From Streptomyces anulatus (GTDB lineage: Bacteria; Actinomycetota; Actinomycetes; Streptomycetales; Streptomycetaceae), in the NCBI RefSeq assembly GCF_000721175.1, contig NZ_JOEZ01000012.1:1-64000 (forward strand): a stretch of DNA of 64,000 nt. The letters run 5' to 3'. The notes beneath the pieces were generated by a model. That model did no database searches, had not been told where the DNA came from, and saw only the letters and a program-made list of their open reading frames with translations. Below, piece by piece: positions 10,932-20,249 of this stretch. The translations under genes were made by a program, and so were the position numbers. Within the stretch, counting starts at the first letter, position 1. Each line of letters opens with the position of its first letter.

Positions 10932-12029
10932 TCAGCGCTTCCCGGGGGTGCGGCCGTGCGACCGGGGGCGGCCGATCACCGTGCCCGCCGTCTCGGCGTC
11001 CGGGGAGCCGTCGTCCCGCCGGTCCTCGGGGCCCTCGTCGGGGGACTCGCCCTTGGCGGCCGCGGCCGCCCGCTTAGCGAGGATCCGCTTCTTCAGCGCC
11101 TTCATCTGCGGCTCGCGTTCCTTGAGGTCGGCGACGAGCGGCGTGGCGATGAAGATCGAGGAGTAGGCACCGGCGGCGAGACCGACGAACAGCGACAGCG
11201 AGATGTCGTTCAGCATGCCCGCGCCGAGGACGCCGCCGCCGATGAACAGCAGACCGGCCACCGGCAGGAGCGCCACCACGGTGGTGTTGATGGAGCGGAC
11301 CAGGGTGCTGTTGATCGACCGGTTGGCGATCTCGCTGTACGTGAAGCGGGTCTGCTTGGTGATGTCCTTCTGGCCCTCCTTGAGGCTGTCGAAGACCACC
11401 ACCGTGTCGTACAGGGAGTAACCGAGAATGGTCAGCAGACCGATCACCGTGCCCGGGGTGACCTCGAAGCCGACCAGGGCGTAGACACCGACCGTGATGG
11501 TGATGTCGTGGATCAGCGCGATGAGGGCGGCGACGGCCATCCGCCACTCGAAGGCGATCGCGAGATAGATCACCACCAGGATCATGAAGACCACGAGACC
11601 GGTCCACGCCTTGTTGGCGATCTGCTCGCCCCAGCTCGGGCCGACCAGGTCCGCGTTGATGTCATTGGCCGGGATGCCGAGCTCGTCGGAGAGCGTCTCC
11701 TTGATCTCGTTGGCCTTGGCCGTGCCGACCTCGGTGATCTGGATGCGCAGACCGCCGTTGCCCAGCTCCTGGACGATGGCCTGGTGACCCGATGCCTCGG
11801 TGGCCACGTCCGTGGCCTGGGCGGTGGAGATCTTGGCCTTGGTGTCGGTCGTGAAGACCGCGCCGCCCTCGAACTCGATGCCCAGGCGGAGGCCGCCGAC
11901 CGCCACGCCGATAATGGCCGTGATGGTGATCAGTATCGAGACGCCGTACCAGATCTTGCGGTTGCGGATGAAGTCGTAGCCGACCTCGCCGCGGTAGAGC
12001 CGGGCGCCGAGATTGCCGAGTCGCGACAT
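10932..12029 (-). CDS. secF: protein translocase subunit SecF
   Basis: 365 residues with the SecF signature: an N-terminal helix (YGVSILITITAIIGV), a periplasm-side loop with GIEFEGGAVF, then five clustered helices containing YSLYDTVVVFD. It works with SecD to pull translocated proteins through SecYEG using the proton gradient. The C-terminal tail is polar and Arg/Pro rich. The ATG at 12029 (MSRLGNLGARLYRGEVGYD) lies one base from the secD stop. A GGAGGCG site inside the secD end supports this start over longer versions of the frame. Confidence 0.95.
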   Translation of the reverse strand: MSRLGNLGARLYRGEVGYDFIRNRKIWYGVSILITITAIIGVAVGGLRLGIEFEGGAVFTTDTKAKISTAQATDVATEASGHQAIVQELGNGGLRIQITEVGTAKANEIKETLSDELGIPANDINADLVGPSWGEQIANKAWTGLVVFMILVVIYLAIAFEWRMAVAALIALIHDITITVGVYALVGFEVTPGTVIGLLTILGYSLYDTVVVFDSLKEGQKDITKQTRFTYSEIANRSINSTLVRSINTTVVALLPVAGLLFIGGGVLGAGMLNDISLSLFVGLAAGAYSSIFIATPLVADLKEREPQMKALKKRILAKRAAAAAKGESPDEGPEDRRDDGSPDAETAGTVIGRPRSHGRTPGKR

Positions 12030-12030
12030 C

Positions 12031-13803
12031 TCACGCCTCCTTCGGTTCGGTGGGGGCGTTGACACGGCGCGAGCGGCGCAGCGGGGGCTGGGCGCCGAGC
12101 CGCTTCGGGTCCAGCCCGGACCACGGACCACCCTTGGAGAAGAACTTCGTCCGCCCCATGAGCGTCATGAGGGGCTTGGTGAAGAGGAACACCACGACGA
12201 CGTCGAGCAGGGTGGTGAGGCCAAGCGTGAACGCGAAGCCCTGCACCTTTCCGACGGTGACGACGAAGAGCACGGCCGCGGCCAGGAACGACACGAAGTC
12301 GGACACCAGGATGGTGCGCCGGGCACGGGGCCAGGCACGCTCGATGGCCGGACGCAGGGTGCGGCCCTCGCGGATCTCGTCCCGGACACGTTCGAAGTAG
12401 ACGATGAACGAGTCCGCTGTGATGCCGATCGCGACGATCGCTCCACAGACCGCCGGGAGGTTCAGCGCGAAGCCGATGGCCGGGCCCAGCAGGGACATGA
12501 TCGTGTACGTCAGGACGCCGGAGACCAGGAGACTCAGCAGCGCGATGAAGGCCAGCCCTCGGTAGTAGGCGACCAGGTAGATGATCACCAGTGCCAGTCC
12601 TACGGCTCCGGCGATCAGCCCGCCCCGGAGCTGATCGCTGCCGAGGGCGGCGGTCACGGTGGTGACGCTCACCTCCTCGAAGGTCAGCGGAAGCGCGCCG
12701 TACGACAGGATGTTGCCGAGGTCCTCGGCGGACTGCTGGTCGAAGCTGCCGGAGATCTGGGCGTTCTTGCTGAGCGCCGTGCGCACCGAGGGAGCGGAGA
12801 CGACCTCGCCGTCGAGGACGATCGCGAACTGGTTCATCGGCGGCTGCTGCTGCGAGAGCCGGCTGGTGATCGTCTGGAACTTCTTCGCGCCCTTGGAGGT
12901 GAACTCCATCGACACGATCCACTCGCCGGTCTGCTGCTCGATGGCGCCCTTGGCGTCGTCGACATCGCTGCCGGAGACCTCGGCCGGGCCGAGCACGTAC
13001 TTCTCGTAGCTGCCCGGGACGTTCGAGCCGCAGGCGACGATCGAGTCGGTGGGCTTGGCGTTCTGGCCGGCCTCCGAGCGCTGCTTGGGGTCGGTGCAGT
13101 CGAGCTTGGCGAACTCCTCCTGGAGCTTGGCCGTGGCCGGGTCCGCGGAGGGCGAGGCCTCGGGGGAATCGGACGGCTTCGGCTTGTCGGAGGCGCCGGG
13201 GGTCGGGTCGTCCTTCGTCAGGGCGCCGGTGACCGCGCGGCCCTGGGTGGTGGCGCTCGCCGAGGGGGTGGCCTGAGAACCGGTGGCCTCCTCGGCGTCA
13301 GGCTTGTCCTCACCCTCTGCGGACTCGCCGGGCTTCGGAGTGGCGCTGCCCGAAGGGGTCGCGGAACCGGAGGGCTTGGGCGCCTCGGGGCCGCTCGCCT
13401 GCACCGTCAGAACAGGCCGGAAGTAGAGCTGGGCGGTGGTGCCGACCTGCTCCTGGGCCTGCTTGGAGTTCGTCCCCTTGGGGATGTTGACGATGATGTT
13501 CTCGCGGCCCTGGGTCTGAACCTCGGCCTCGGAGACGCCCAGACCGTTGACACGCCGCTCGATGATCCCGACCGCGGTGTCCATGTTGGTCTTGTTGATC
13601 GCGTTCGGCTTGCCGGGCTGGTTCTGCGCCTCCAGCGTGATCGACGTCCCGCCGGCCAGGTCGATGCCCAGCCGGGGCGTGGTGTGCCCGGACAGGAACA
13701 TCCCGCCGGTGAGCGCGACCATGGCGATGAGGATCAGAGCCAGGGCACGCCCCGGCCTGCCCTGACCGCCGGACGGCCCTCGGCCCTTCTTGGGTGCTGC
13801 CAC
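12031..13803 (-). CDS. secD: protein translocase subunit SecD
   Basis: 590 residues. It has an N-terminal helix (ALALILIAMVALTGGMF), the D1 signature RLGIDLAGGTSI, and a large extracytoplasmic domain. C-terminal helices carry AIGITADSFIVYFERVRDE, the SecD/RND family signature. An insert of about 100 residues rich in Ser, Pro, Ala and Glu (roughly residues 130-230) is longer than in enteric SecD and looks disordered. It is co-transcribed with secF and probably yajC. Confidence 0.95.
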   Translation of the reverse strand: MAAPKKGRGPSGGQGRPGRALALILIAMVALTGGMFLSGHTTPRLGIDLAGGTSITLEAQNQPGKPNAINKTNMDTAVGIIERRVNGLGVSEAEVQTQGRENIIVNIPKGTNSKQAQEQVGTTAQLYFRPVLTVQASGPEAPKPSGSATPSGSATPKPGESAEGEDKPDAEEATGSQATPSASATTQGRAVTGALTKDDPTPGASDKPKPSDSPEASPSADPATAKLQEEFAKLDCTDPKQRSEAGQNAKPTDSIVACGSNVPGSYEKYVLGPAEVSGSDVDDAKGAIEQQTGEWIVSMEFTSKGAKKFQTITSRLSQQQPPMNQFAIVLDGEVVSAPSVRTALSKNAQISGSFDQQSAEDLGNILSYGALPLTFEEVSVTTVTAALGSDQLRGGLIAGAVGLALVIIYLVAYYRGLAFIALLSLLVSGVLTYTIMSLLGPAIGFALNLPAVCGAIVAIGITADSFIVYFERVRDEIREGRTLRPAIERAWPRARRTILVSDFVSFLAAAVLFVVTVGKVQGFAFTLGLTTLLDVVVVFLFTKPLMTLMGRTKFFSKGGPWSGLDPKRLGAQPPLRRSRRVNAPTEPKEA

Positions 13804-13900
13804 CTTCTCGTTTCTCCCTGTCCAACCGCCCCGCGCCGGGTACGCGCCCGGGCGGCCACGAAGTGTAGTGGGGACCCTGCCCCCGCAGACGACCGCACGG

Positions 13901-13944
13901 TCCCGGGGACGCCGCCCGCCGGTGAGCGCGCGACGTCCCCGGGA
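13901..13944 (-). terminator. hairpin between yajC and secD
   Basis: 11-bp inverted repeat TCCCGGGGACG/CGTCCCCGGGA with a 22-base, internally GC-rich loop, 10 bases beyond the yajC stop. It may attenuate rather than end transcription, because secD follows on the same strand. Confidence 0.55.
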
Positions 13945-13953
13945 TCGTGAGAA

Positions 13954-14430
13954 CTACTTGGAGTCGGCCTCGCCGTCGGTCTTGCCCTCGCCCTTGGCGT
14001 CCTTGACGTCCTTGGCGGCAGCGTCCGCGGCGTCGTCGGCGTCGTCCTTGACCAGGTCGATCTTGGCGACCTCGGCGTCGTCGGGCTCGCCGGTCAGCGA
14101 GGAGGCGTCGTCGGGAACGACCGTGCCGTCCGCGTCCAGCTCCTGGTCGTCACCGTGCACGATGCGGTTGTACTCCGCGTCGTCCAGGACGGCACCGATC
14201 GCGTTCTTCGCGTAGATGGCGTGCACGCCGGGGGCGACCTCGAGGAGAACGGTGTCGTCGTGGACTTCCTTGACGGTCGCGTACATGCCCCCGATCGTCC
14301 GGACGCCGGTACCGGGCTGCATGTCGCTGCGCATCTGCGCCGCCGCCGCCTGCTTCTTCTTGGCGGAGCGGGTCATCAGGAACATGGCCCCGATGAGCAC
14401 GATGAAGGGGAGGAGAGTCAAGATATCCAC
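13954..14430 (-). CDS. yajC: preprotein translocase subunit YajC
   Basis: 158 residues. One N-terminal helix (ILTLLPFIVLIGAMFLM) is followed by a short YajC domain (GTGVRTIGGMYATVKEV) and a long acidic Asp/Ala-rich tail from about residue 85. YajC binds SecDF. The GTG start at 14430 places the helix at the extreme N-terminus as in the family; upstream codons in the frame are not hydrophobic. The acidic tail is longer than in E. coli YajC but common in actinomycetes. Confidence 0.92.
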   Translation of the reverse strand: MDILTLLPFIVLIGAMFLMTRSAKKKQAAAAQMRSDMQPGTGVRTIGGMYATVKEVHDDTVLLEVAPGVHAIYAKNAIGAVLDDAEYNRIVHGDDQELDADGTVVPDDASSLTGEPDDAEVAKIDLVKDDADDAADAAAKDVKDAKGEGKTDGEADSK

Positions 14431-14519
14431 GGGACGGGAATTCCTTCGCACGACCGCGCTGGAATGCGGCCTGTATATACGGGGGTGGGTACACCGACCG
14501 GTAAGGGCGGCATCGGCGG

Positions 14520-14549
14520 AGTCTAAGCGAGTCCGCATCGATGGAACAA
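14520..14549 (-). promoter_or_regulatory. candidate sigma-70 promoter for yajC-secD-secF-apt
   Basis: On the minus strand TTGTTC (14544-14549) is followed after 18 bases by TAGACT (14520-14525), a good match to the principal-sigma consensus. It lies about 90 bases upstream of the yajC start, in the gap after ruvB. Confidence 0.5.
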
Positions 14550-14596
14550 CGCCCAGCATGGCACCCGGGTTCCTGTACACGCGAACCTGTGACGCA

Positions 14597-15670
14597 TCAC
14601 GCCCCGAACAGGCCCTGTTGTCCCTTTGCTCCGTGCTGCGGCGGGACCAGTCCCAGATGCGCCCAGGCCGCCGGGGTGGCGACGCGGCCGCGTGGGGTCC
14701 TGGCCAGCAGTCCTTCCCGTACGAGGAAGGGCTCGGCGACCTCCTCGACGGTCTCCCGCTCCTCCCCCACGGCGACCGCCAGGGTGGACAGGCCGACAGG
14801 GCCGCCGCCGAAGAGCTTCAGCAGCGCGCCGAGGACGGCACGGTCCAGCCGATCGAGTCCGCGGGCGTCAACCTCGTACACCTTGAGGGCCGCCATCGCG
14901 ATCTCCCGGTCGATCACTCCCTCCGCCTTGACCTGGGCGTAGTCGCGGACGCGGCGCAGCAGGCGGTTGGCGATACGGGGGGTGCCGCGGGAGCGTCCGG
15001 CGATCTCGGCGGCGCCCTCCACGTCGATGACGACGTCGAGGAGGCGGGCGGAGCGGTGGATGACGCGCTCCAGCTCGGCGGGGGCGTAGAACTCCATGTG
15101 CCCGGTGAAGCCGAATCGGTCGCGCAGCGGGGGCGGCAGCAGACCGGCCCGGGTGGTGGCCCCGACCAGAGTGAAGGGGGGCAGTTCGAGGGGGATCGCG
15201 GTGGCGCCGGGGCCCTTGCCGACGATGACGTCGACCCGGAAGTCCTCCATCGCCATGTAGAGCATCTCCTCGGCGGGCCGGGACATGCGGTGGATCTCGT
15301 CGAGGAAGAGGACCTCGCCCTCCTGGAGGGAGGAGAGGATCGCCGCGAGGTCGCCGGCGTGCTGGATGGCGGGGCCCGAGGTGATCCTGATCGGGGCGTT
15401 CATCTCGGCGGCGATGATCATCGACAGGGTGGTCTTGCCGAGGCCGGGGGCACCGGAGAGCAGCACATGGTCGGCGGTGGCGCCGCGGGCGAGGGCCGCC
15501 TTGAGGACCAGGTCGAGCTGTTCGCGGACCTTCTCCTGGCCGACGAACTCCTCCAGGTCCTTGGGGCGCAGAGCCGCCTCGACCGCGGTGTCCTCGCCGT
15601 CCGCGTCCGCGTCGACCAGCCGGTCGTCGAAGACGGGCCCGGTCGGCTCGTCGGTCTCGTCCCAGTTCAT
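14597..15670 (-). CDS. ruvB: Holliday junction branch-migration ATPase RuvB
   Basis: 357 residues. The AAA+ core has Walker [10 protein letters not shown], Walker B LFLDEIHR and the sensor region [12 protein letters not shown], followed by a winged-helix C-terminus ending in a short tail. It forms the hexameric motor that moves Holliday junctions with RuvA. The ATG at 15670 ([11 protein letters not shown]) is chosen because sequence upstream is ruvA-proximal and not conserved. It lies 29 bases after ruvA stops, in the operon ruvC-ruvA-ruvB. Confidence 0.96.
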   Translation of the reverse strand: MNWDETDEPTGPVFDDRLVDADADGEDTAVEAALRPKDLEEFVGQEKVREQLDLVLKAALARGATADHVLLSGAPGLGKTTLSMIIAAEMNAPIRITSGPAIQHAGDLAAILSSLQEGEVLFLDEIHRMSRPAEEMLYMAMEDFRVDVIVGKGPGATAIPLELPPFTLVGATTRAGLLPPPLRDRFGFTGHMEFYAPAELERVIHRSARLLDVVIDVEGAAEIAGRSRGTPRIANRLLRRVRDYAQVKAEGVIDREIAMAALKVYEVDARGLDRLDRAVLGALLKLFGGGPVGLSTLAVAVGEERETVEEVAEPFLVREGLLARTPRGRVATPAAWAHLGLVPPQHGAKGQQGLFGA

Positions 15671-15699
15671 CAAGGGCCTCTTCGGTGGTTCGGTGCCGG

Positions 15700-16329
15700 T
15701 CAGCGGGCGCGGTTGAGAGTCTGCAGGGCTGCCCGCAGCAGCTGCGGCACGGGGGGTGCCGTGCCCTCGGCGACGGCGGCCTCGGCCTGCGGGGCGACGG
15801 CGTTGACGGCCTCGTCGGCCTCGCGGCTCGCGTAACCGAGGCCGATCAGGGCGGCCTGGAGCTGGTCGCGCCAGCCGGAGGTGACGGGGGCGCCGATGCC
15901 CTGCTGGCCGGTGTGCGCGACGCCGACCGGTTCGCCGAGCCTGTCCTTGAGCTCCAGGAGCAGCTTCTGAGCGCCCTTCTTCCCGATGCCGGAGACGGCG
16001 GTCAGCGCCTTCTCGTCGCCGGTGGAGACCGCGAGGCGCAGGGCGTCGGGGCTGTGGGTGGCGAGCATCGCCTGGGCGAGGCGGGGGCCGACGCCGCTGG
16101 CGGTCTGGAGCAGCTCGAACACCTGCCGCTCGTCGTCGTCCCGGAAGCCGTACAGCGTGAGCGAGTCCTCGCGGACGACCAGCGAGGTGGCGAGCCGGGC
16201 CTCCTTGCCGACGCGCAGGTCGGCGAGGGTGTGCGGGGTGCACTGGACGGCCATGCCGATGCCGCCGACCTCGATGACTGCCGTGGTCGGGGCGAGGGCG
16301 GCCACCGGGCCGGAGACGAAGGCGATCAT
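15700..16329 (-). CDS. ruvA: Holliday junction branch-migration protein RuvA
   Basis: 209 residues: an N-terminal OB fold ([20 protein letters not shown]), a helix-hairpin-helix middle ([27 protein letters not shown]) and a C-terminal UBA-like domain that contacts RuvB. Its ATG overlaps the ruvC stop in an ATGA, indicating translational coupling. Confidence 0.95.
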   Translation of the reverse strand: MIAFVSGPVAALAPTTAVIEVGGIGMAVQCTPHTLADLRVGKEARLATSLVVREDSLTLYGFRDDDERQVFELLQTASGVGPRLAQAMLATHSPDALRLAVSTGDEKALTAVSGIGKKGAQKLLLELKDRLGEPVGVAHTGQQGIGAPVTSGWRDQLQAALIGLGYASREADEAVNAVAPQAEAAVAEGTAPPVPQLLRAALQTLNRAR

Positions 16330-16985
16330 GCGGTGCGGCCTTTCAGCGTGCGAGGCGTGCCGGTCGTGGCGGTTGTGCGAGGGGCGCCGGCCACGCCGGG
16401 TGTTCGGGGTGCGCCGGACGTCCGGGACGCGCCGGACGTGCGGTGCGCGCCGGACGTGCGGTGCGCGCCGGACGTGCGGTGCGCGGCGACGGCCTGCTGG
16501 AGCCGGTTCTGCGCGGGGGCGCGCCAGATGTGGCAGATGGCCAGGGCGAGGGCGTCCGCGGCGTCGGCGGGCTTGGGCGGTGCGTCCAGCCGCAGCAGCC
16601 GGGTCACCATCGCGCCGACCTGGGCCTTGTCGGCTCGGCCGGCCCCGGTGACGGCCGCCTTGACCTCGCTGGGGGTGTGCAGGGCGACAGGGATGCCGCG
16701 GCGCGCGGCGCAGAGCATGGCGACCGCGCTGGCCTGGGCGGTGCCCATCACCGTACGGACGTTGTGCTGGGCGAAGACCCGCTCCACGGCCACGTAACCC
16801 GGAGTGTGTTCGTCGAGCCACTGTTCGATGCCCTGCTCGATGGCGACGAGCCGGTCACCGAGCTCCGCGTCGGACGGGGTGCGCACGACGCCGACGCCGA
16901 TCATGGTCAACGGGCGCCCCGCGACCCCTTCGACCACACCGACACCGCACCGGGTCAGCCCCGGGTCAACACCCAGAACCCGCAT
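16326..16985 (-). CDS. ruvC: Holliday junction resolvase RuvC with repeat-bearing C-terminal tail
   Basis: 219 residues. The RNase H-like nuclease core carries the catalytic acids D7 (VDPGL), E68 (VAVERV) and D141/D144 (DAADAL). The core ends near residue 166. A tail of about 50 residues follows, with tandem six-residue units HRTSGA (three exact, then SRTSGA and diverged units). E. coli RuvC is 173 residues and has no such tail. The protein cuts Holliday junctions made available by RuvAB. A terminator upstream separates it from yebC. Confidence 0.95.
   Translation of the reverse strand: MRVLGVDPGLTRCGVGVVEGVAGRPLTMIGVGVVRTPSDAELGDRLVAIEQGIEQWLDEHTPGYVAVERVFAQHNVRTVMGTAQASAVAMLCAARRGIPVALHTPSEVKAAVTGAGRADKAQVGAMVTRLLRLDAPPKPADAADALALAICHIWRAPAQNRLQQAVAAHRTSGAHRTSGAHRTSGASRTSGAPRTPGVAGAPRTTATTGTPRTLKGRTA
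16411..16482. repeat. 18-bp tandem repeat inside ruvC
   Basis: Four consecutive 18-base units: three identical (16429-16446, 16447-16464, 16465-16482) and one diverged (16411-16428). They keep the ruvC frame and encode the HRTSGA hexapeptides. Perfect identity suggests recent expansion. Confidence 0.9.
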
Positions 16986-17082
16986 GGAGCCCCCCTCTTG
17001 TCCTTGACGCTCGGCACACCCACTCGTTCATCTGTTCCCGCAGGCTATCGGCTCGCACTGACAAACCGTCGCAACCGACAAG

Positions 17083-17121
17083 ACGACGGGCCGACGGGGG
17101 TTGTCCCCGTCGGCCCGTCGT
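17083..17121 (-). terminator. terminator downstream of yebC
   Basis: Perfect 17-bp inverted repeat (17083-17099 and 17105-17121) with a five-base loop, 24 bases beyond the yebC stop. It separates yebC from ruvCAB. Confidence 0.85.
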
Positions 17122-17144
17122 GTGGGGCCGTGCCGGCCACGCCG

Positions 17145-17897
17145 TCAGGCGTCGACCTTCTCCATGACCTCGTCGGACACGTCGAAGTTGGCGAAGACGT
17201 TCTGCACGTCGTCGCTGTCCTCCAGCGCGTCGATGAGCTTGAAGATCTTGCGGGCGCCCTCTTCGTCCAGCTCGACCTGCATGGTCGGCAGGAAGTTGGC
17301 CTCGGCGGAGTCGTAGTCGATGCCCGCCTCTTGGAGCGCGGTGCGCACCGCGACCATGTCGGTGGCCTCGCTGACCACCTCGAAGGTCTCGCCGAGGTCG
17401 TTGACCTCCTCGGCGCCCGCGTCGAGGACTGCTCCGAGGACGTCGTCCTCGCCCAGCTCGCCCTTGGGCACGATCACGACGCCCTTGCGGTTGAACAGGT
17501 ACGAGACGGAGCCCGGGTCGGCCATCGAGCCGCCGTTCCGGGTCATCGCGACACGCACGTCGGAAGCGGCACGGTTGCGGTTGTCGGTGAGGCACTCGAT
17601 GAGCACCGCGACACCGTTGGGGCCGTAGCCCTCGTACATGATCGTCTCGTAGTCGGCGCCGCCCGCTTCGAGACCGCCGCCGCGCTTGACCGCGGAGTCG
17701 ATGTTCTTGTTCGGGACGGAGCTCTTCTTCGCCTTCTGGATGGCGTCGACGAGCGTGGGGTTGCCGTCGGGGTCCACGCCGCCGGAACGCGCCGCGACCT
17801 CGATGTTCTTGATCAGCTTCGCGAAGAGCTTGCCGCGCTTGGCGTCAATCACGGCCTTCTTGTGCTTCGTCGTAGCCCATTTAGAGTGGCCGGACAT
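17145..17897 (-). CDS. yebC: YebC/PmpR/TACO1 family protein
   Basis: 250 residues with the family's N-terminus [27 protein letters not shown] (quoted in part: MSGHSKW, DAKRGK). The middle [11 protein letters not shown] and acidic C-terminal domain [13 protein letters not shown] end (residues near 235) are also present. Members were long annotated as transcription regulators and are now linked to relieving ribosome stalling on proline-rich stretches. The ATG at 17897 matches the invariant start. It commonly sits next to ruvC and pdxT, as here. Confidence 0.93.
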   Translation of the reverse strand: MSGHSKWATTKHKKAVIDAKRGKLFAKLIKNIEVAARSGGVDPDGNPTLVDAIQKAKKSSVPNKNIDSAVKRGGGLEAGGADYETIMYEGYGPNGVAVLIECLTDNRNRAASDVRVAMTRNGGSMADPGSVSYLFNRKGVVIVPKGELGEDDVLGAVLDAGAEEVNDLGETFEVVSEATDMVAVRTALQEAGIDYDSAEANFLPTMQVELDEEGARKIFKLIDALEDSDDVQNVFANFDVSDEVMEKVDA

Positions 17898-17958
17898 CTG
17901 CCTTCTCCTTCGCGTCACCAAAATCGAGTCGAACCCGAGAGATCCTACCGGGGTCCGC

Positions 17959-18552
17959 TCAGTTCACTGCGCGCACCATGTCCACGAACAGAGCGTGTAC
18001 GCGATGGTCGCCGGTCAGTTCGGGATGGAACGACGTAGCGAGGACATTTCGCTGCCGTACGGCGACGATGTGACCGCCGTGCTCCGCGATGACCTGGGCC
18101 TCGGCCCCGACGGACTCGACCCAGGGCGCGCGGATGAAGACGCCTTCCACGGGACCGCCGTCGATCCCGTCGACCTCGACCGCCGCCTCGAACGACTCGT
18201 TCTGACGGCCGAAGGCGTTGCGCCGCACGATCATGTCGATGCCGCCGACGGTCTCCTGGCCCGAGCGCGGGTCGAGGATCTTCTCGGCCAGCAGGATCAT
18301 TCCGGCGCAGGTGCCGTAGACCGGCATCCCGGCCCGGACCCGCTCGCGCAGCGGCTCCATCATGCCGAAGAGCACGGCCAGTTTGGACATGGTGGTGGAC
18401 TCGCCGCCCGGGATGACCAGGCCGTCGACCTCGGCGAGCTCCTCGGGGCGCCGGACCGGCCTGGCCACGGCGTCCGCCGAGGCCAGGGCGATCAGGTGCT
18501 CCCGTACGTCGCCCTGGAGAGCCAGGACGCCGATCAGGGGGGTGTCGCTCAT
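17959..18552 (-). CDS. pdxT: pyridoxal 5'-phosphate synthase glutaminase subunit PdxT
   Basis: 197 residues of class I glutamine amidotransferase type. PGGEST lies at about residues 48-53, the nucleophile C82 in YGTCAGM, and H176/E178 in SFHPEL complete the triad. It releases ammonia from glutamine and channels it to PdxS. It starts six bases after the pdxS stop, so the two are co-translated as expected for a stoichiometric complex. Confidence 0.96.
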   Translation of the reverse strand: MSDTPLIGVLALQGDVREHLIALASADAVARPVRRPEELAEVDGLVIPGGESTTMSKLAVLFGMMEPLRERVRAGMPVYGTCAGMILLAEKILDPRSGQETVGGIDMIVRRNAFGRQNESFEAAVEVDGIDGGPVEGVFIRAPWVESVGAEAQVIAEHGGHIVAVRQRNVLATSFHPELTGDHRVHALFVDMVRAVN

Positions 18553-18558
18553 CAGTGG

Positions 18559-19479
18559 TTACCAGCCACGGTTGGCGTAGCGCTCGGACTCGGGCAGCGT
18601 GTCGCAGTTGATGCCGACCATGGCCTCGCCCAGGTTGCGGGAGGCGTCCGCGATGACCTTCGGGTCGTCGTAGAAGGTGGTGGCCTTCACGATGGCGGCG
18701 GCGCGCTTGGCCGGGTCTCCGGACTTGAAGATGCCGGAGCCGACGAAGACGCCCTCGGCGCCGAGCTGGCGCATCAGCGCGGCGTCGGCGGGGGTGGCGA
18801 CGCCACCGGCGGAGAACAGCACGACGGGCAGCTTGCCGAGCTCGGCGACCTCCTTGACCAGCTCGTACGGAGCGCGCAGGTCCTTGGCGGCGGCGTACAG
18901 CTCGTTGTTGTCGAAGCCGCGCAGCCGGGCGATCTCGTTCTTGATCTGGCGCAGGTGGCGGACGGCCTCGACGACGTTGCCGGTGCCGGCCTCGCCCTTC
19001 GAGCGGATCATGGCCGCGCCCTCGGCGATGCGGCGCAGGGCCTCGCCCAGGTTGGTGGCGCCGCAGACGAAGGGGGTGGTGAAGGCGAACTTGTCGCTGT
19101 GGTTGACCTCGTCGGCCGGGGTGAGGACCTCGGACTCGTCGATGTAGTCGACGCCGAGGGACTGGAGCACCTGGGCCTCGACGAAGTGGCCGATGCGGGA
19201 CTTGGCCATGACGGGGATGGAGACGGCCCCGATGATCTCCTCGATCATGTTGGGGTCGGACATCCGGGCCACGCCGCCGTCCTTGCGGATGTCGGCGGGG
19301 ACCCGCTCCAGGGCCATGACGGCCACGGCGCCCGCGTCCTCGGCGATCTTCGCCTGCTCGGCGTCGACGACGTCCATGATCACGCCGCCCTTGAGCTGCT
19401 CGGCCATGCCGCGCTTGACGCGGGCGGTGCCGGTGGCAGGGTACTCGGCGGACTGCGGGGTGCTGGGAAGCGTGGACAC
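18559..19479 (-). CDS. pdxS: pyridoxal 5'-phosphate synthase subunit PdxS
   Basis: 306 residues, a highly conserved (beta/alpha)8 barrel. The Schiff-base lysine K93 ([10 protein letters not shown]) and the second active lysine in [10 protein letters not shown] are visible. It makes PLP directly from ribose 5-phosphate, glyceraldehyde 3-phosphate and ammonia from PdxT. The N-terminus has about 20 extra Ser/Thr/Pro-rich residues before [14 protein letters not shown] palindrome about 50 bases upstream may be an operator. Confidence 0.97.
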   Translation of the reverse strand: MSTLPSTPQSAEYPATGTARVKRGMAEQLKGGVIMDVVDAEQAKIAEDAGAVAVMALERVPADIRKDGGVARMSDPNMIEEIIGAVSIPVMAKSRIGHFVEAQVLQSLGVDYIDESEVLTPADEVNHSDKFAFTTPFVCGATNLGEALRRIAEGAAMIRSKGEAGTGNVVEAVRHLRQIKNEIARLRGFDNNELYAAAKDLRAPYELVKEVAELGKLPVVLFSAGGVATPADAALMRQLGAEGVFVGSGIFKSGDPAKRAAAIVKATTFYDDPKVIADASRNLGEAMVGINCDTLPESERYANRGW

Positions 19480-19528
19480 GGGACCTCACTCGGTGGAAAG
19501 ACGCTGGATGCTGCACCGCCGAGCAAAC

Positions 19529-19549
19529 GCTGTGGGACCAGTCCACAGC
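19529..19549. promoter_or_regulatory. palindromic operator-like site upstream of pdxS
   Basis: Perfect 7-bp arms GCTGTGG/CCACAGC around a seven-base centre GACCAGT, 50-70 bases before the pdxS start. Actinobacterial pdxST genes are often controlled by MocR/PdxR-type regulators, so a binding site is plausible but unproven. Confidence 0.4.
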
Positions 19550-19634
19550 AAGGGCCAATGGACACGGCGTGGATCGTTTTGGCCTTGGAACCGTGTGCCG
19601 CGTGGCTCGCGCGCCGCCGGTCCGGGCCTCGGGC

Positions 19635-20183
19635 TCAGGTGCCGGGGCGGTCCGCCAGGGCCACCGGCGGGGCGTCGTCCATCTCGAAGGCGAGCGGAAA
19701 CGGCGCGTGCCCGGCCAGCCGGAAGAGCCGGACGGTACGGTGCCGGCGCAGGGCGCGGGCGGCGCGTACGGAGTCGTTGTGGAAACGCCGGGCCATGGGG
19801 ACGCGGCGTACGGCGGCGGCCAGTTCGGTGGCCGCCTCCTCGCCGCCGGGAATCTCCTTCACCGCGTCGACCTGGGCCGGTTCACCGAAGACGGCGCGCA
19901 GGGCGGCGCTCAGTTCGCTCTCGGCGACCTCGCGGTGGTCCTCCTCGGCCTGCCGGGCGGCGTGCGCGGCCTCGTACAGGACGATCGAGGCGGCCGGGTC
20001 CAGGACGCCGGAGGTGGCCAGCTCCTGGGTGACCGAGGCTCGGCGCAGCAGTTGGGCGTCGAGGGCGGCGCGGGCGGCGTCGATCCGGGAGTGCAGGCGG
20101 TCGAGCCGGCCGGCGGTCCAGCTGAGGTACACGCCGACCGCGATGAGGGCGAGGACGATCCAGACGATGAAGGTTACGGTCAC
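19635..20183 (-). CDS. LemA-like membrane protein
   Basis: 182 residues. One N-terminal helix (FIVWIVLALIAVGVYLSW) is followed by a long helical, charged region (RLDRLHSRIDAARAALDAQL). A later RRFHNDSVRAAR motif resembles LemA-family YNxxVxxYN. The C-terminus carries FRLAGHAPFPLAFEMDD, a likely membrane-proximal short motif. Function of LemA proteins is not established. It lies between the PimA-like gene and pdxS on the same strand, with 66 bases to the upstream gene. Family assignment is by pattern only. Confidence 0.65.
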   Translation of the reverse strand: MTVTFIVWIVLALIAVGVYLSWTAGRLDRLHSRIDAARAALDAQLLRRASVTQELATSGVLDPAASIVLYEAAHAARQAEEDHREVAESELSAALRAVFGEPAQVDAVKEIPGGEEAATELAAAVRRVPMARRFHNDSVRAARALRRHRTVRLFRLAGHAPFPLAFEMDDAPPVALADRPGT

Positions 20184-20249
20184 GGGCCCACACGCTACCG
20201 TCGCCGGAGGCCCCGGCCCGCACCCCCGTCGGGTACGGGCCCCAGGGGC

